Below are positions 18,099 to 25,978 of a stretch of 64,000 nt of DNA, piece by piece. The notes beneath the pieces were generated by a model, which was not told the origin of the DNA, searched no databases, and saw nothing but the letters and a program-made list of their open reading frames with translations. Positions within the stretch are counted from its first letter, which is position 1. Each line of letters opens with the position of its first letter. The DNA is from Streptomyces sp. NRRL F-5135. Lineage in GTDB: Bacteria; Actinomycetota; Actinomycetes; Streptomycetales; Streptomycetaceae. The DNA lies in NCBI RefSeq assembly GCF_000719775.1, contig NZ_JOHR01000003.1, forward strand, positions 62,001-126,000, written 5' to 3'. Made by a program: the position numbers and the translations under genes.

Positions 18099-20870
18099 TC
18101 ACGGCGGCTCACAACCGGCGTGGAGGTCGCTCAGCTCGGTTCGGGTGTTGATGCCGAGCTTGGCGAACACGTTCCCGAGGTGGTGGCCCACGGTGCGGTG
18201 GCTGATCCGCAGCTGTACGCCGATCTCGCGATTCGTCAGCTGTTCGGCGGCCAGTTGGGCGACTCGCTGTTCCTGGGCGGTGAGCCGGTTCATCGCCCTG
18301 GTGTCCGAGCTTCCCCGGCGTCCCGGCGCTCCGGTGAGGTCCTGCTCGCGCTGCGCGCGTTGGCGCAGCGGCTCGGCACCGAGCCGGTCGAACGCCTCCA
18401 AGGCGGCGCCGATCCGGACGCGCGCATCGGTCCGCCGGCGGCCCCGTCGCAACCACTCGCCGTAGGACAACTGAGCGCGCGCGTAGAGCAGCGGGTGGGA
18501 TCGGGCACCCGGCACGTCGAGTGCGGCCCGGAAGGCACCCTCGGCCCGGGCGCCGCCGAGGAGCCCGCGCGTGACGTGCGCGGCACAGCGGGCCCACGGC
18601 GCTCCCGTGCGCCGCGCCCAGGCTTCGAGCACCCGTACCCGTTCGTCCGCGAGGTCGCTTCTGCCGACGCGCACGGCCGCCTCGGCCGTGTCGAGAGCGG
18701 CCAAGAGCGCGAAGGTCGGGTGTTCCGCGCCATGGCCCGGCTCGGTCAGGCGCACCAGGATGTCCAGCGCTTCCTCGGGACGCTCGTGAAACAGCGAGGC
18801 CATGCCGCGGTTCCAGTACGCGGCGGCGCTCAGCGCGCGGACGCCCTGCGGGAGTGACGTCTCCAGAGTCCTGGCGGTGGCCTCCGCGACGGCACGTTCG
18901 TCACCACGCGCCGCGGCGAGCCAGCCCAGGGTGGTGAGGCAGTGGGAGGCGACGTGGTCGGCACCCAGGTCCTGGGCCAGCCGCAGTCCCTCCGCGGCCG
19001 AGGACTCCGATTGCGGCCAGCGGCCGGCAGCGTTGTCGAGCATCGCGGTCTGGGCCAGGGCGGCGGCGAGCCGAGCGCGCTCGCTGCGCCGCCGCAGGTG
19101 CGGTAACCGGCGGCGCAGCGCATCCGCCATCGGCTTGTCGATCCCCCAGGCCAGGGCGAGGGGTGTCGGCGGCAGCAACGGCAGGATGGTCGTACGGGCC
19201 CGCGCGGCGGCATCACCGAGGTCGGGGGGGTCCGCCGGCGCCGCGTCGGCAGACACGTCGTCGCTCCACCAGGCAAGCGTGCCGGGTAATCCGGTCCGGC
19301 CCTCGACGTCGTCTTCGAGCAGCAGATCCAGCGCTCTGTCCCGCAGGTCGCCGCGTCCGACGGACCAGGCGGCGCGCATGGCCAGCGTGCCCAGTTCCAG
19401 CGCCGTTCCCGGTTCCGGGACGCGCTTCATGTCGGTGATCAGGAAGTGGTGCGCCATCTCGGGCATGCCCCGGGCGAACTCCATGATCCCCCGCAGACCC
19501 CGGCTCCGCCGGGCGACGTGAGCACCGGGGGCCAGCCGTTCTGCGTCATCGAGCAGGCGCTCCGCCGTGGCTGCCCACCCGGCGTCCCAGGCAGCCCTGG
19601 CCGCCTCGGCAAGGCGTTGTGAGGCGTCGATCGGTGCGGCCGACAGTTCGGCGGCCCGCCACCACGCCCGTGCCGCCGTGTTCGTGGCCCCGCGGAGCCG
19701 GGAGCGGGCGGCGGTCCGTTCGAGGAGCCGCGCGACGTCCTCATCGCGTCCGTGGGCCAGGGCGGCGAGATGCCATGCGCGCTCCTCCGCCTCGTGCGGC
19801 ATCGTGGCGGCCAGGGCGCGGTGAGCCCGGCGCCTCGTCGCGTCACCGCAGCCCTCGTAGATGGCTCTGCTCACGACGGGGTGCCGGAAACCGACGCGGT
19901 TGCCCGCCACGTGGAGCAGGCCCGCGTTGGTCACTTCCTCCCAGACGGCGTCACCGGCACCCGACGCACGGCCGGCCCGCTGCACCGTGAGCCGGTCGCC
20001 GTGCTCCTCGGCCGCCGCGAGCACGGTCAGCAACTGCGCCGGAGGGCTCAGGGCCTCGATCCCGGCACGGAAAGCCCGCTGCAGGCGCGGCCCGACGGGC
20101 GGTCGTCCTCGCTTCCGGCGATGCTCGGCGTCGTCCAGGTCGCCCCCGAGCGTGGCCAGTTCATGCAGCGCCAAGGGGTTGCCCCCGGCCTCCCGGACCA
20201 TGTTCCGCGTCGTCGCCTTGTCGGTGAGCGGCGCCACGGCCGCCACAAGCTGCCGCGCGCTCTCGTCGCTCAGGCCGTCGACCCGCACGTCGGCCACGCC
20301 TTCCCAGGGCCGGGCGGCCGGATCGCTGTGATCGGCGAGCACGACGACCACGGGATACGCTCCTACGCGTCGAGCGACGAACCCCAGGCACAGCGCGGTG
20401 GCCTCGTCGAGCCACTGCCCGTCGTCCACCACGACGAGCACGGGCTGCCGCTCGGCGAGTCCGCAGAGCAGCGACAGCACGGCCGCCCCGACCACCAGGC
20501 GGTCCGTCGGCTCGCCGCTCAGCCCGAGCGCGGTACGCACAGCGGCGGCCTGGGCCGTCGCCAGCAGCTCGACACGATCGGCCAGCGGTCGCAGCAGCCC
20601 GTGCAGCCCCGCGAAAGCCAGGTCCGACTCGGGCCGGGTGGCCGAGTGGCTCAGCCGGACGAAGTCCGCAGCCTGGCCGTACACGTGGTGAAGCAGAGCT
20701 GACTTGCCGATACCCGGCTCGCCCCACACCACGAGCGCGCCACCGCTCCCGCCGCGGGCCTGCGAGAGCAGCCCGTCGAGAACCGCGGCCTCCTCGCGGC
20801 GTCCGAACAGCTCCGTCGGCGCTGCCGCTGTCGCAGCTCCGTCACCGGGCCCGCCACGCGCCCAACGCAT
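18099..20870 (-). CDS. LAL-type (large ATP-binding LuxR) transcriptional regulator
   Basis: 923 aa. The N-terminal ATPase has a Walker A GEPGIGKS (50-57) and Walker B-like VLVVVDDGQW. A long helical-repeat middle follows. The C-terminal LuxR HTH reads LTAQEQRVAQLAAEQLTNRE, then IGVQLRISHRTVGHHLGNVF. LAL proteins activate catabolic or biosynthetic genes in response to a ligand. The ATG overlaps the stop of the LLM gene by one base (TGATG), so translation is coupled. The open frame runs further upstream to 21749, but that part is only the other-frame shadow of the LLM gene. Confidence 0.88.
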   Translation of the reverse strand: MRWARGGPGDGAATAAAPTELFGRREEAAVLDGLLSQARGGSGGALVVWGEPGIGKSALLHHVYGQAADFVRLSHSATRPESDLAFAGLHGLLRPLADRVELLATAQAAAVRTALGLSGEPTDRLVVGAAVLSLLCGLAERQPVLVVVDDGQWLDEATALCLGFVARRVGAYPVVVVLADHSDPAARPWEGVADVRVDGLSDESARQLVAAVAPLTDKATTRNMVREAGGNPLALHELATLGGDLDDAEHRRKRGRPPVGPRLQRAFRAGIEALSPPAQLLTVLAAAEEHGDRLTVQRAGRASGAGDAVWEEVTNAGLLHVAGNRVGFRHPVVSRAIYEGCGDATRRRAHRALAATMPHEAEERAWHLAALAHGRDEDVARLLERTAARSRLRGATNTAARAWWRAAELSAAPIDASQRLAEAARAAWDAGWAATAERLLDDAERLAPGAHVARRSRGLRGIMEFARGMPEMAHHFLITDMKRVPEPGTALELGTLAMRAAWSVGRGDLRDRALDLLLEDDVEGRTGLPGTLAWWSDDVSADAAPADPPDLGDAAARARTTILPLLPPTPLALAWGIDKPMADALRRRLPHLRRRSERARLAAALAQTAMLDNAAGRWPQSESSAAEGLRLAQDLGADHVASHCLTTLGWLAAARGDERAVAEATARTLETSLPQGVRALSAAAYWNRGMASLFHERPEEALDILVRLTEPGHGAEHPTFALLAALDTAEAAVRVGRSDLADERVRVLEAWARRTGAPWARCAAHVTRGLLGGARAEGAFRAALDVPGARSHPLLYARAQLSYGEWLRRGRRRTDARVRIGAALEAFDRLGAEPLRQRAQREQDLTGAPGRRGSSDTRAMNRLTAQEQRVAQLAAEQLTNREIGVQLRISHRTVGHHLGNVFAKLGINTRTELSDLHAGCEPP

Positions 20871-21772
20871 CACGTCACGCGTTCGGACTGGACGAGTTCG
20901 CGGGCGCGCGGCGCGACCTCGTGACCGAAGAGGTTCAGGTCGGCAGGCTCGTCCGAGGCGAGGATGAACCCGGATACGCCGTACTGCAGGGCGAGGTCGG
21001 CGATCTGTTCGGCCCAGTCGCCGGGAGTCCCCTGCAACAGGCCGCCGCCGGCGCCGGACGTGAATCGGCCGCTCAGGTTGAGCAGGCGGCTGACCGCCGC
21101 GGGCTCCCGACCGGCGGCGGATGCGGCCTCGTCGATCTGCTCGTTCATCGCGCGCAGCGATGCCGGGCCCTCGGGCAGGAAACCCAGGGAGGGCAGCCAA
21201 CCGTCGGCGATCTTGCCCGTCAGCCGGAGCATGCGCGGCTTGTAGGCACCGATGCGGATCGGGATGCGATGGGCGGGTGCCGGGCCGCGCTTTGCGCCGT
21301 TCACGGTGTAGAACTCCCCGGTGACACGGAGGGGCCCGGTCTCGTCGGTGGCCCACAGCCCTCGGATCACGTCCACGGCCTCCTCCACCGCCCGCACGGC
21401 CTGGGCCGGTTCGAGCCGGCGGCCTCCCATCGCGACGATGCCGTCCCAGAACGCGCCCGCGCCGATGCCCAGTTCGACTCGCCCGCCGGTCAGCCGGTCC
21501 AGGCTCGCGGCGGCGCGGGCCAGTACGGCGGGGGGCCGCAGCGGAAGGCTCAGCACGTTGCCGCTGATCCGGATTCGTTCGGTGCGTGCGGCGACGTACG
21601 ACATCAGGGTCCAGGTGTCCTGGAACGCCGACTGGTAGGGGTGGTCCTGGAAGCTGACCAGGTCGAGGCCGGCCCTCTCGGAGGTCTGGGCCAGCTCGAC
21701 CGGCGCCTGAGGCGGGCGGGCGGTGGGGGTGATGAAGCTGCCGAACCACAGTTCGTGGCCGTAGTCGCTCAT
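20870..21772 (-). CDS. LLM-class flavin/F420-dependent oxidoreductase
   Basis: 300 aa, full-length for the luciferase-like monooxygenase barrel: LWFGSFITPTARPP, GLDLVSFQDHPYQ, RIRISGNVLSLPLRPPAVLA, SGGRVELGIGAG-type GGRVELGIGAGAFWDG, and a C-terminal FILASDEP strand. Such enzymes use reduced FMN or F420; the cofactor cannot be assigned by eye. The ATG overlaps the stop of the fusion gene upstream (ATGA) and its stop overlaps the regulator (TGATG), so all three are tightly coupled. Confidence 0.87.
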   Translation of the reverse strand: MSDYGHELWFGSFITPTARPPQAPVELAQTSERAGLDLVSFQDHPYQSAFQDTWTLMSYVAARTERIRISGNVLSLPLRPPAVLARAAASLDRLTGGRVELGIGAGAFWDGIVAMGGRRLEPAQAVRAVEEAVDVIRGLWATDETGPLRVTGEFYTVNGAKRGPAPAHRIPIRIGAYKPRMLRLTGKIADGWLPSLGFLPEGPASLRAMNEQIDEAASAAGREPAAVSRLLNLSGRFTSGAGGGLLQGTPGDWAEQIADLALQYGVSGFILASDEPADLNLFGHEVAPRARELVQSERVT

Positions 21773-24009
21773 GGGGTGCTTCCTCCGGGGTGGTTCGCGG
21801 CGGGCGTGAGGGCGAAGTTGTCGCCGAACACGCCCTCGGGGTCGTAGACGCTCTTCAGCTCACGCAGACGCGAGAGGGTCCGTGGCGGCCAGGCCGCGGC
21901 GATCCGCTCGGGCCGGAGGCTGGACTCGAAGCTGATGTAGAGACCGTCGAGGAAGGGGCTCAGCCGGGCCCAGGCCCGGTCGACCACCTCGTCGGCACCG
22001 CCCATCACCACGAGCGAGAAGTTCGCGTCGCGGTGGGCGTAGGCCGTGGCGTCCGCGGGAACATCGGCGACGGCTCCGCCGACCGAGCGGAGCTGGAACC
22101 ATCCGATCGTGCCGCTGCGGATCATGCGAGCCGCCGCCGCGGCGAACTGCGGGGTCACGTGCCGGAGCAGACCGCTGCGTGAGACCGGTTCGCCGTGGGA
22201 GACCGGTGGGTCGTCGCTCGCGTTGTCCATCACGGCCGCGTAGGAGGTGATGACGATGTCCTGGGCGTACATCGCGGAGATCGCGGCCAGTGGCTCCAGC
22301 CGGGCGCGCACGGTCTCCGGGTCCGAGGAGTGGACCATGGTGCGGCTCACCGCGAGCGCTGGTCGTCCGCCGCGCGGGGGCGGCACGATGACGAAGCTGG
22401 TGAGGTCCCGCGGTGAGTCCTCGACCGCCCGGCCCCACTCGACGAGGTAGCGCTCGAGGTCGCTCGCGTCCTGGGTGAGCCGGGCGAAGGCGATCGCACC
22501 CACGTCGTCGGCCTCGAACTCGAAAGCAGTGACGATCCCGAAGTTCGCGCCCGCCCCTCGCACGGCCCAGAAGAGATCGGGGTTCTCCGAATCGTCGGCC
22601 CGCACGACGGAGCCGTCCGCGAGCACCATCTCCACGGCCCGCAGGCGGTCGATGGTCAGTCCGTGCCCGCGCGCGAGGTACCCGATGCCCCCCGCCGTGG
22701 CGAGGCCGCCCACCCCGACACCCCCGTAGTCGCCCGAACTCAACGCCCAGCCGTAGGGCTCCAGTGCGGCCGCCACCTCGGCCCAGCGCGCACCCGGGCC
22801 GATGCGCACCCGGCGTGTCTTCCTGTCGAGCACCTCGATCGCATTCATCAGTGACACGTCAATGACGATCCCGCCGTGATTGGTGGAGCGGCCGGAGACC
22901 CCGTGTCCGGCGCTTCGCCGAGACAGGGCCACGCCGGGATGCCGACGGGCGAACGCGAGCGCCTGGGTCACCTGCTCGTTCGTCGCCGCCCGCAGGATGA
23001 TCCCGGGCGCACCGCCGCGCAGGTACCCGGACCGCAGCCGGGCGTAGGCCGGATCACCGGGCTCGACGACCTCGGCCATCTCCGGCGGAGCGCTCTCGTA
23101 GTCGATCCCCGGCCGGCGCCTGGCGCGCACGGCGGACCGCCGGACCCGCGCGCCCGACCATCCGCGCGGAAGCACCGCGTCCACGGCCGCCCGCAGGGCC
23201 GGGGCGACCTCGCTCGCGAAGCCTGCCGCGACGTCTCGCTCCACGGTGTCCAGCACGATGGTGCCCACCCCGTGCTCGACGACGAGTGGCAGCAGGTCGT
23301 TCACCCAGTCCGCGGCGGTCCCGGTGAACCTGCCTGTCCGCTCGCCGAAGCCACCGCGGATCGTGACCCGTCTACGGATCTCGCGGGGATCGCGGCCTGC
23401 CCCTCGCGCCGCCTCGTCGACTGCGCGGTTGCCCTGCGTCAACGTGACGGCGTCGCACCCCGTCGACCACTCGTCAGCCCGCAGCCCGACCAGCCGGAGC
23501 AGGTTTTGGCCCTGGCCGTCCACGGAGATCGGCACGTCGTGCGCGGGCGCGGCCTTCTCAGCTCCCGCGAGACGGTAGAAGCGGCCGGTGAACCGGCCAA
23601 GGCCACGGTCGAGGACATTCCAGAGCTCGCGAACGACGGCGATCGCTTCACCCAGTGCCGCGACCGAATCGGCTGTCCCGGACGCGGCGGCTGACGGGCC
23701 CGCTCGGAAAGCCAGTTCGACCCTGCCTTCGGTGAGCCGATCCAGGCTTGCGACGGCTCGTGCGAGCATCGCCGGATGGAGGGTGGCGGGGCGTGCCTCC
23801 AGCACCAGTCCGAGAGAGACCGTCGCCGTGGCGATCCAGGACGCCACAGTCGACGGTTCGAGATCGTCGCCGGCGGTTCCGGCCGGGACGACCAGCAAGT
23901 CCAGTCCCCACTGCTCGGCCAGGCCCGCCACTGCGACCAACCGGCCGGCCCCGCAGTCGGCGTCAGAGGGCAGGTGCAGTCCGAACCTCAGCGCGTGCCC
24001 GTAGTTCAT
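21769..24009 (-). CDS. fusion of an LLM-type oxidoreductase with a BBE-type FAD-linked oxidase
   Basis: About 746 aa from ATG 24009; a TTG at 24048 would add 13 residues. Residues 1-285 are a luciferase-like barrel (LRFGLHLPSDADCG, SLDRLTEGRVELAF, WSTGCDAVTLTQGNR). From about 320 on there is a berberine-bridge/PCMH oxidase: IILRAATNEQVTQALAFARR, then RRSAGHGVSGRS with His369 as the expected covalent FAD site, GGVGVGGLATAGGIG, and the C-terminal YDPEGVFGDNFAL. The Cys that forms a second FAD link in berberine bridge enzymes is absent, so a mono-covalent FAD is expected. The barrel's substrate loop looks degenerate compared with the neighbour. Divergent from the HxlR gene. Confidence 0.82.
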   Translation of the reverse strand: MNYGHALRFGLHLPSDADCGAGRLVAVAGLAEQWGLDLLVVPAGTAGDDLEPSTVASWIATATVSLGLVLEARPATLHPAMLARAVASLDRLTEGRVELAFRAGPSAAASGTADSVAALGEAIAVVRELWNVLDRGLGRFTGRFYRLAGAEKAAPAHDVPISVDGQGQNLLRLVGLRADEWSTGCDAVTLTQGNRAVDEAARGAGRDPREIRRRVTIRGGFGERTGRFTGTAADWVNDLLPLVVEHGVGTIVLDTVERDVAAGFASEVAPALRAAVDAVLPRGWSGARVRRSAVRARRRPGIDYESAPPEMAEVVEPGDPAYARLRSGYLRGGAPGIILRAATNEQVTQALAFARRHPGVALSRRSAGHGVSGRSTNHGGIVIDVSLMNAIEVLDRKTRRVRIGPGARWAEVAAALEPYGWALSSGDYGGVGVGGLATAGGIGYLARGHGLTIDRLRAVEMVLADGSVVRADDSENPDLFWAVRGAGANFGIVTAFEFEADDVGAIAFARLTQDASDLERYLVEWGRAVEDSPRDLTSFVIVPPPRGGRPALAVSRTMVHSSDPETVRARLEPLAAISAMYAQDIVITSYAAVMDNASDDPPVSHGEPVSRSGLLRHVTPQFAAAAARMIRSGTIGWFQLRSVGGAVADVPADATAYAHRDANFSLVVMGGADEVVDRAWARLSPFLDGLYISFESSLRPERIAAAWPPRTLSRLRELKSVYDPEGVFGDNFALTPAANHPGGSTP

Positions 24010-24084
24010 AGCGCGTGGTGACAGGCCGAGTGTGCGTTCATGGACCAAGGCTGCACGGCGATGATCACAGGCAACAAACGGGAC

Positions 24085-24097
24085 ATGACCAGGTCAT
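24085..24097. promoter_or_regulatory. perfect palindrome, candidate HxlR operator
   Basis: ATGACCAGGTCAT is a perfect 13-bp palindrome in the 119-nt gap between the divergent fusion oxidase gene (start 24009) and the HxlR gene (start 24129). HxlR-family repressors bind short palindromes in such divergent promoters and are often autoregulated. Confidence 0.6.
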
Positions 24098-24128
24098 CAA
24101 AAGTGACACGCTCCAGTATCGTGACCGT

Positions 24129-24521
24129 ATGACCGGTCCTCGACAGCCCGATGATTCCTCCGCCACCGCGGGCCAGAGCCGCCCGGAAGCGGGCTACGAA
24201 CACATCGACGACGACGTGTGCCGCAGTTTTCAGCGCTCGGTCGAGATCGTGGGCAAGAAGTGGAGCGCCGCGGTGCTCCTGGCGGCGATGCGGGGCGCGC
24301 GCCGATTCGTCGACTACCGAGCGCGGATCCCCGGAATCTCGAACCACCTTCTGTCCCAGCGTCTGCGTGAGCTCGAGGGCCACCGACTAATTGAGCGGCT
24401 CGTGGTACCGACGACGCCGGTCCAGATCACGTACCGGCCCACCGAACAAGGCGCCAGCCTGATGCGTGTCCTGCATCCACTGATCGAATGGAGCGCCAAG
24501 AACGAGGACATGGACACCTGA
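24129..24521 (+). CDS. HxlR-family winged-helix transcriptional regulator
   Basis: 130 aa from ATG 24129. The family core is present: FQRSVEIVGKKWSAAVLLAAM, then GARRFVDYRARIPGISNHLLSQRLRELE split by the wing, and the terminal QITYRPTEQGASLMRVLHPL. HxlR proteins sense aldehydes, quinones or disulfide stress and usually control a neighbouring oxidoreductase. No conserved N-terminal Cys at the usual first-ten position, but Cys30 is in the segment just before helix 1 (DDDVCRSF), where redox-sensing members have one. Divergent from the LLM/FAD-oxidase operon. Confidence 0.87.
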   Translation: MTGPRQPDDSSATAGQSRPEAGYEHIDDDVCRSFQRSVEIVGKKWSAAVLLAAMRGARRFVDYRARIPGISNHLLSQRLRELEGHRLIERLVVPTTPVQITYRPTEQGASLMRVLHPLIEWSAKNEDMDT

Positions 24522-24630
24522 CGAGCTGGTCGCATGCCGCCCACGCACCCGATCCGCTGCGTACTGGGATCGGTGATTGCGCGGGCGGCCGCTCGCGGTG
24601 TGGCTTCAGCGGTGCAGGAACAGGAACGGG

Positions 24631-25584
24631 TTACGGGACCAGGACGATCTTTCCCGTGGTGTGGCCGGCCATGATCTCGCGGTGGGCAGTGGCGGCCTCG
24701 CGCAGGGGGTAGCTGTCCGCGATCACGATGCGCAGGCGGCCTGCTGTCGCGGCTTCCGTGAGCTGCAGGCGGGCGGCTTGGCGGATCTCGGTGCCGGGAT
24801 CCGCGCCCGGCACACCACCCAGGAGCTTGATTCCCGAACGAGCCCCGCGCTCGTGGCCCGCGATGGTGGCGATACGCAAGCGGTCCGGCACGAGCTCCAC
24901 GGAGACGTCCACCGCCTCCTCGGTGCCCACGAGATCGGCGGCCGCGTGCACGCCCTCCGGCGCCACCGCGCGCACCCTGTCCGCCAGTCCCGGCCCGTAG
25001 ACGACCGGGATCGCTCCCAGCTCTCGCAGGAGGTCGTGCTTGCCCCGGCTCGCCGTGGCCACGACCGTCGCGCCGCGTGCCACCGCGAGCTGCACGGCCA
25101 CGAGACCGACGCCTCCCGCGGCACCGTGGATCAGCACCGTCTCGCCCTTGCCCAAGCCGATCGCCTCAAGCGTGTGTACGGCTGTGGCCCCGGCGGCCAG
25201 CAGCCCGCCGGCCTGCTCCCAGGACAGGGCGACAGGCTTCGGCACCACGGACGGGGCCGGTACCACGATGTCGGCGGCGTAGGCACCCGGCGCGGAGTAG
25301 GTGATCACTTCGTCACCCACTGCGATCGCACCTGCGGGGCCGATCGCGTCGGTACCGACGGCTGTCACCACGCCCGCCGCCTCGACACCGAGCCGCACCG
25401 GCAGTCTCTCGGGATCGGTACCAAAGGCACCGCTGTATGACTGGTAGTCGAAGGGATTGACGCCGGCCGCGCGGACCTTGATCCGTACCTCGTTCGGCCT
25501 CGGCTCCGGGACGGCGACATCGATCACCGACAGGACCTCGGGACCGCCATATGCGCCCGCCACTACCGCAGTTGTTTCGCTCAT
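24631..25584 (-). CDS. NADP-dependent MDR oxidoreductase (quinone-reductase type)
   Basis: 317 aa from ATG 25584. It has GVNPFDYQSYSGAFG, LGVEAAGVVTAVG, the NADP motif VLIHGAAGGVGLVAVQLA, and ends GKIVLVP. It lacks zinc cysteines, so it belongs to the quinone/enone reductase branch. Longer starts (25617 or 25656) exist but add low-complexity sequence. It converges on the HxlR gene with 109 nt between stops. It is not closely similar to the MDR gene at 11588 beyond family features. Confidence 0.82.
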   Translation of the reverse strand: MSETTAVVAGAYGGPEVLSVIDVAVPEPRPNEVRIKVRAAGVNPFDYQSYSGAFGTDPERLPVRLGVEAAGVVTAVGTDAIGPAGAIAVGDEVITYSAPGAYAADIVVPAPSVVPKPVALSWEQAGGLLAAGATAVHTLEAIGLGKGETVLIHGAAGGVGLVAVQLAVARGATVVATASRGKHDLLRELGAIPVVYGPGLADRVRAVAPEGVHAAADLVGTEEAVDVSVELVPDRLRIATIAGHERGARSGIKLLGGVPGADPGTEIRQAARLQLTEAATAGRLRIVIADSYPLREAATAHREIMAGHTTGKIVLVP

Positions 25585-25711
25585 ACGAGAGGACAACAGG
25601 TGCGCGAGGTGCCCCATTCCTTCGGTCCGACGGGACCGATCACCCGGGCCAGGCACGGTCGCGTCGCTCAGGGCCGGGGCGCCGCCCCGTGCGGGGACTC
25701 GTCCACGGATG

Positions 25712-25825
25712 CACGGCGAGAGCGATCTTGCCGCGCGGGCGTCCGCGTCCTTGGTCGACGGAGCCGCCTTCCAGAAGGCTGTGGGCGTGGGCGACGTCGG
25801 CCAGCGGCAGCACGGCGCCGATCAC
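25712..25825 (-). pseudogene. C-terminal remnant of an MDR oxidoreductase
   Basis: Thirty-eight residues read VIGAVLPLADVAHAHSLLEGG and RGKIALAV, the usual last helix and strand of quinone-type MDR enzymes, with no upstream nucleotide-binding domain. It follows directly on the LysR remnant. Confidence 0.6.
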
Positions 25826-25848
25826 CGGCCGGAGTGCTTTCCGAAGCC

Positions 25849-25956
25849 ACCGAAGGCGGTCAGTTTCATGGCGATGCCGCGTTCAGCTCGTGTGAGCAGG
25901 GGCTGACCGAGGTCTCGCTCGAGCCGATTGGGCTGCTGGGTGAGCGCCGGTGCGCC
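25849..25956 (-). pseudogene. remnant of a LysR-type regulator HTH
   Basis: Thirty-six residues read GAPALTQQPNRLERDLGQPL and LLTRAERG..MKLTAFG. This is the second half of a LysR winged HTH (recognition helix plus wing). The first HTH helix and the whole effector domain are gone. It begins about 20 nt from the tniQ stop. Confidence 0.6.
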
Positions 25957-25978
25957 GGTGCGGTGTCTACGTTGTGGG

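Noticed and set aside
20871..21749. Extension of the LAL regulator frame to a 1216-aa protein
   Set aside because: The added part is Arg/Pro-rich, lies in another frame of the clear LLM gene, and the regulator has a coupled ATG at 20870 (TGATG).
9000..25600. Antibiotic biosynthetic gene cluster
   Set aside because: There are oxidoreductases, an ABM-domain protein and a LAL regulator, but no polyketide, peptide, terpene or RiPP core gene in the window.
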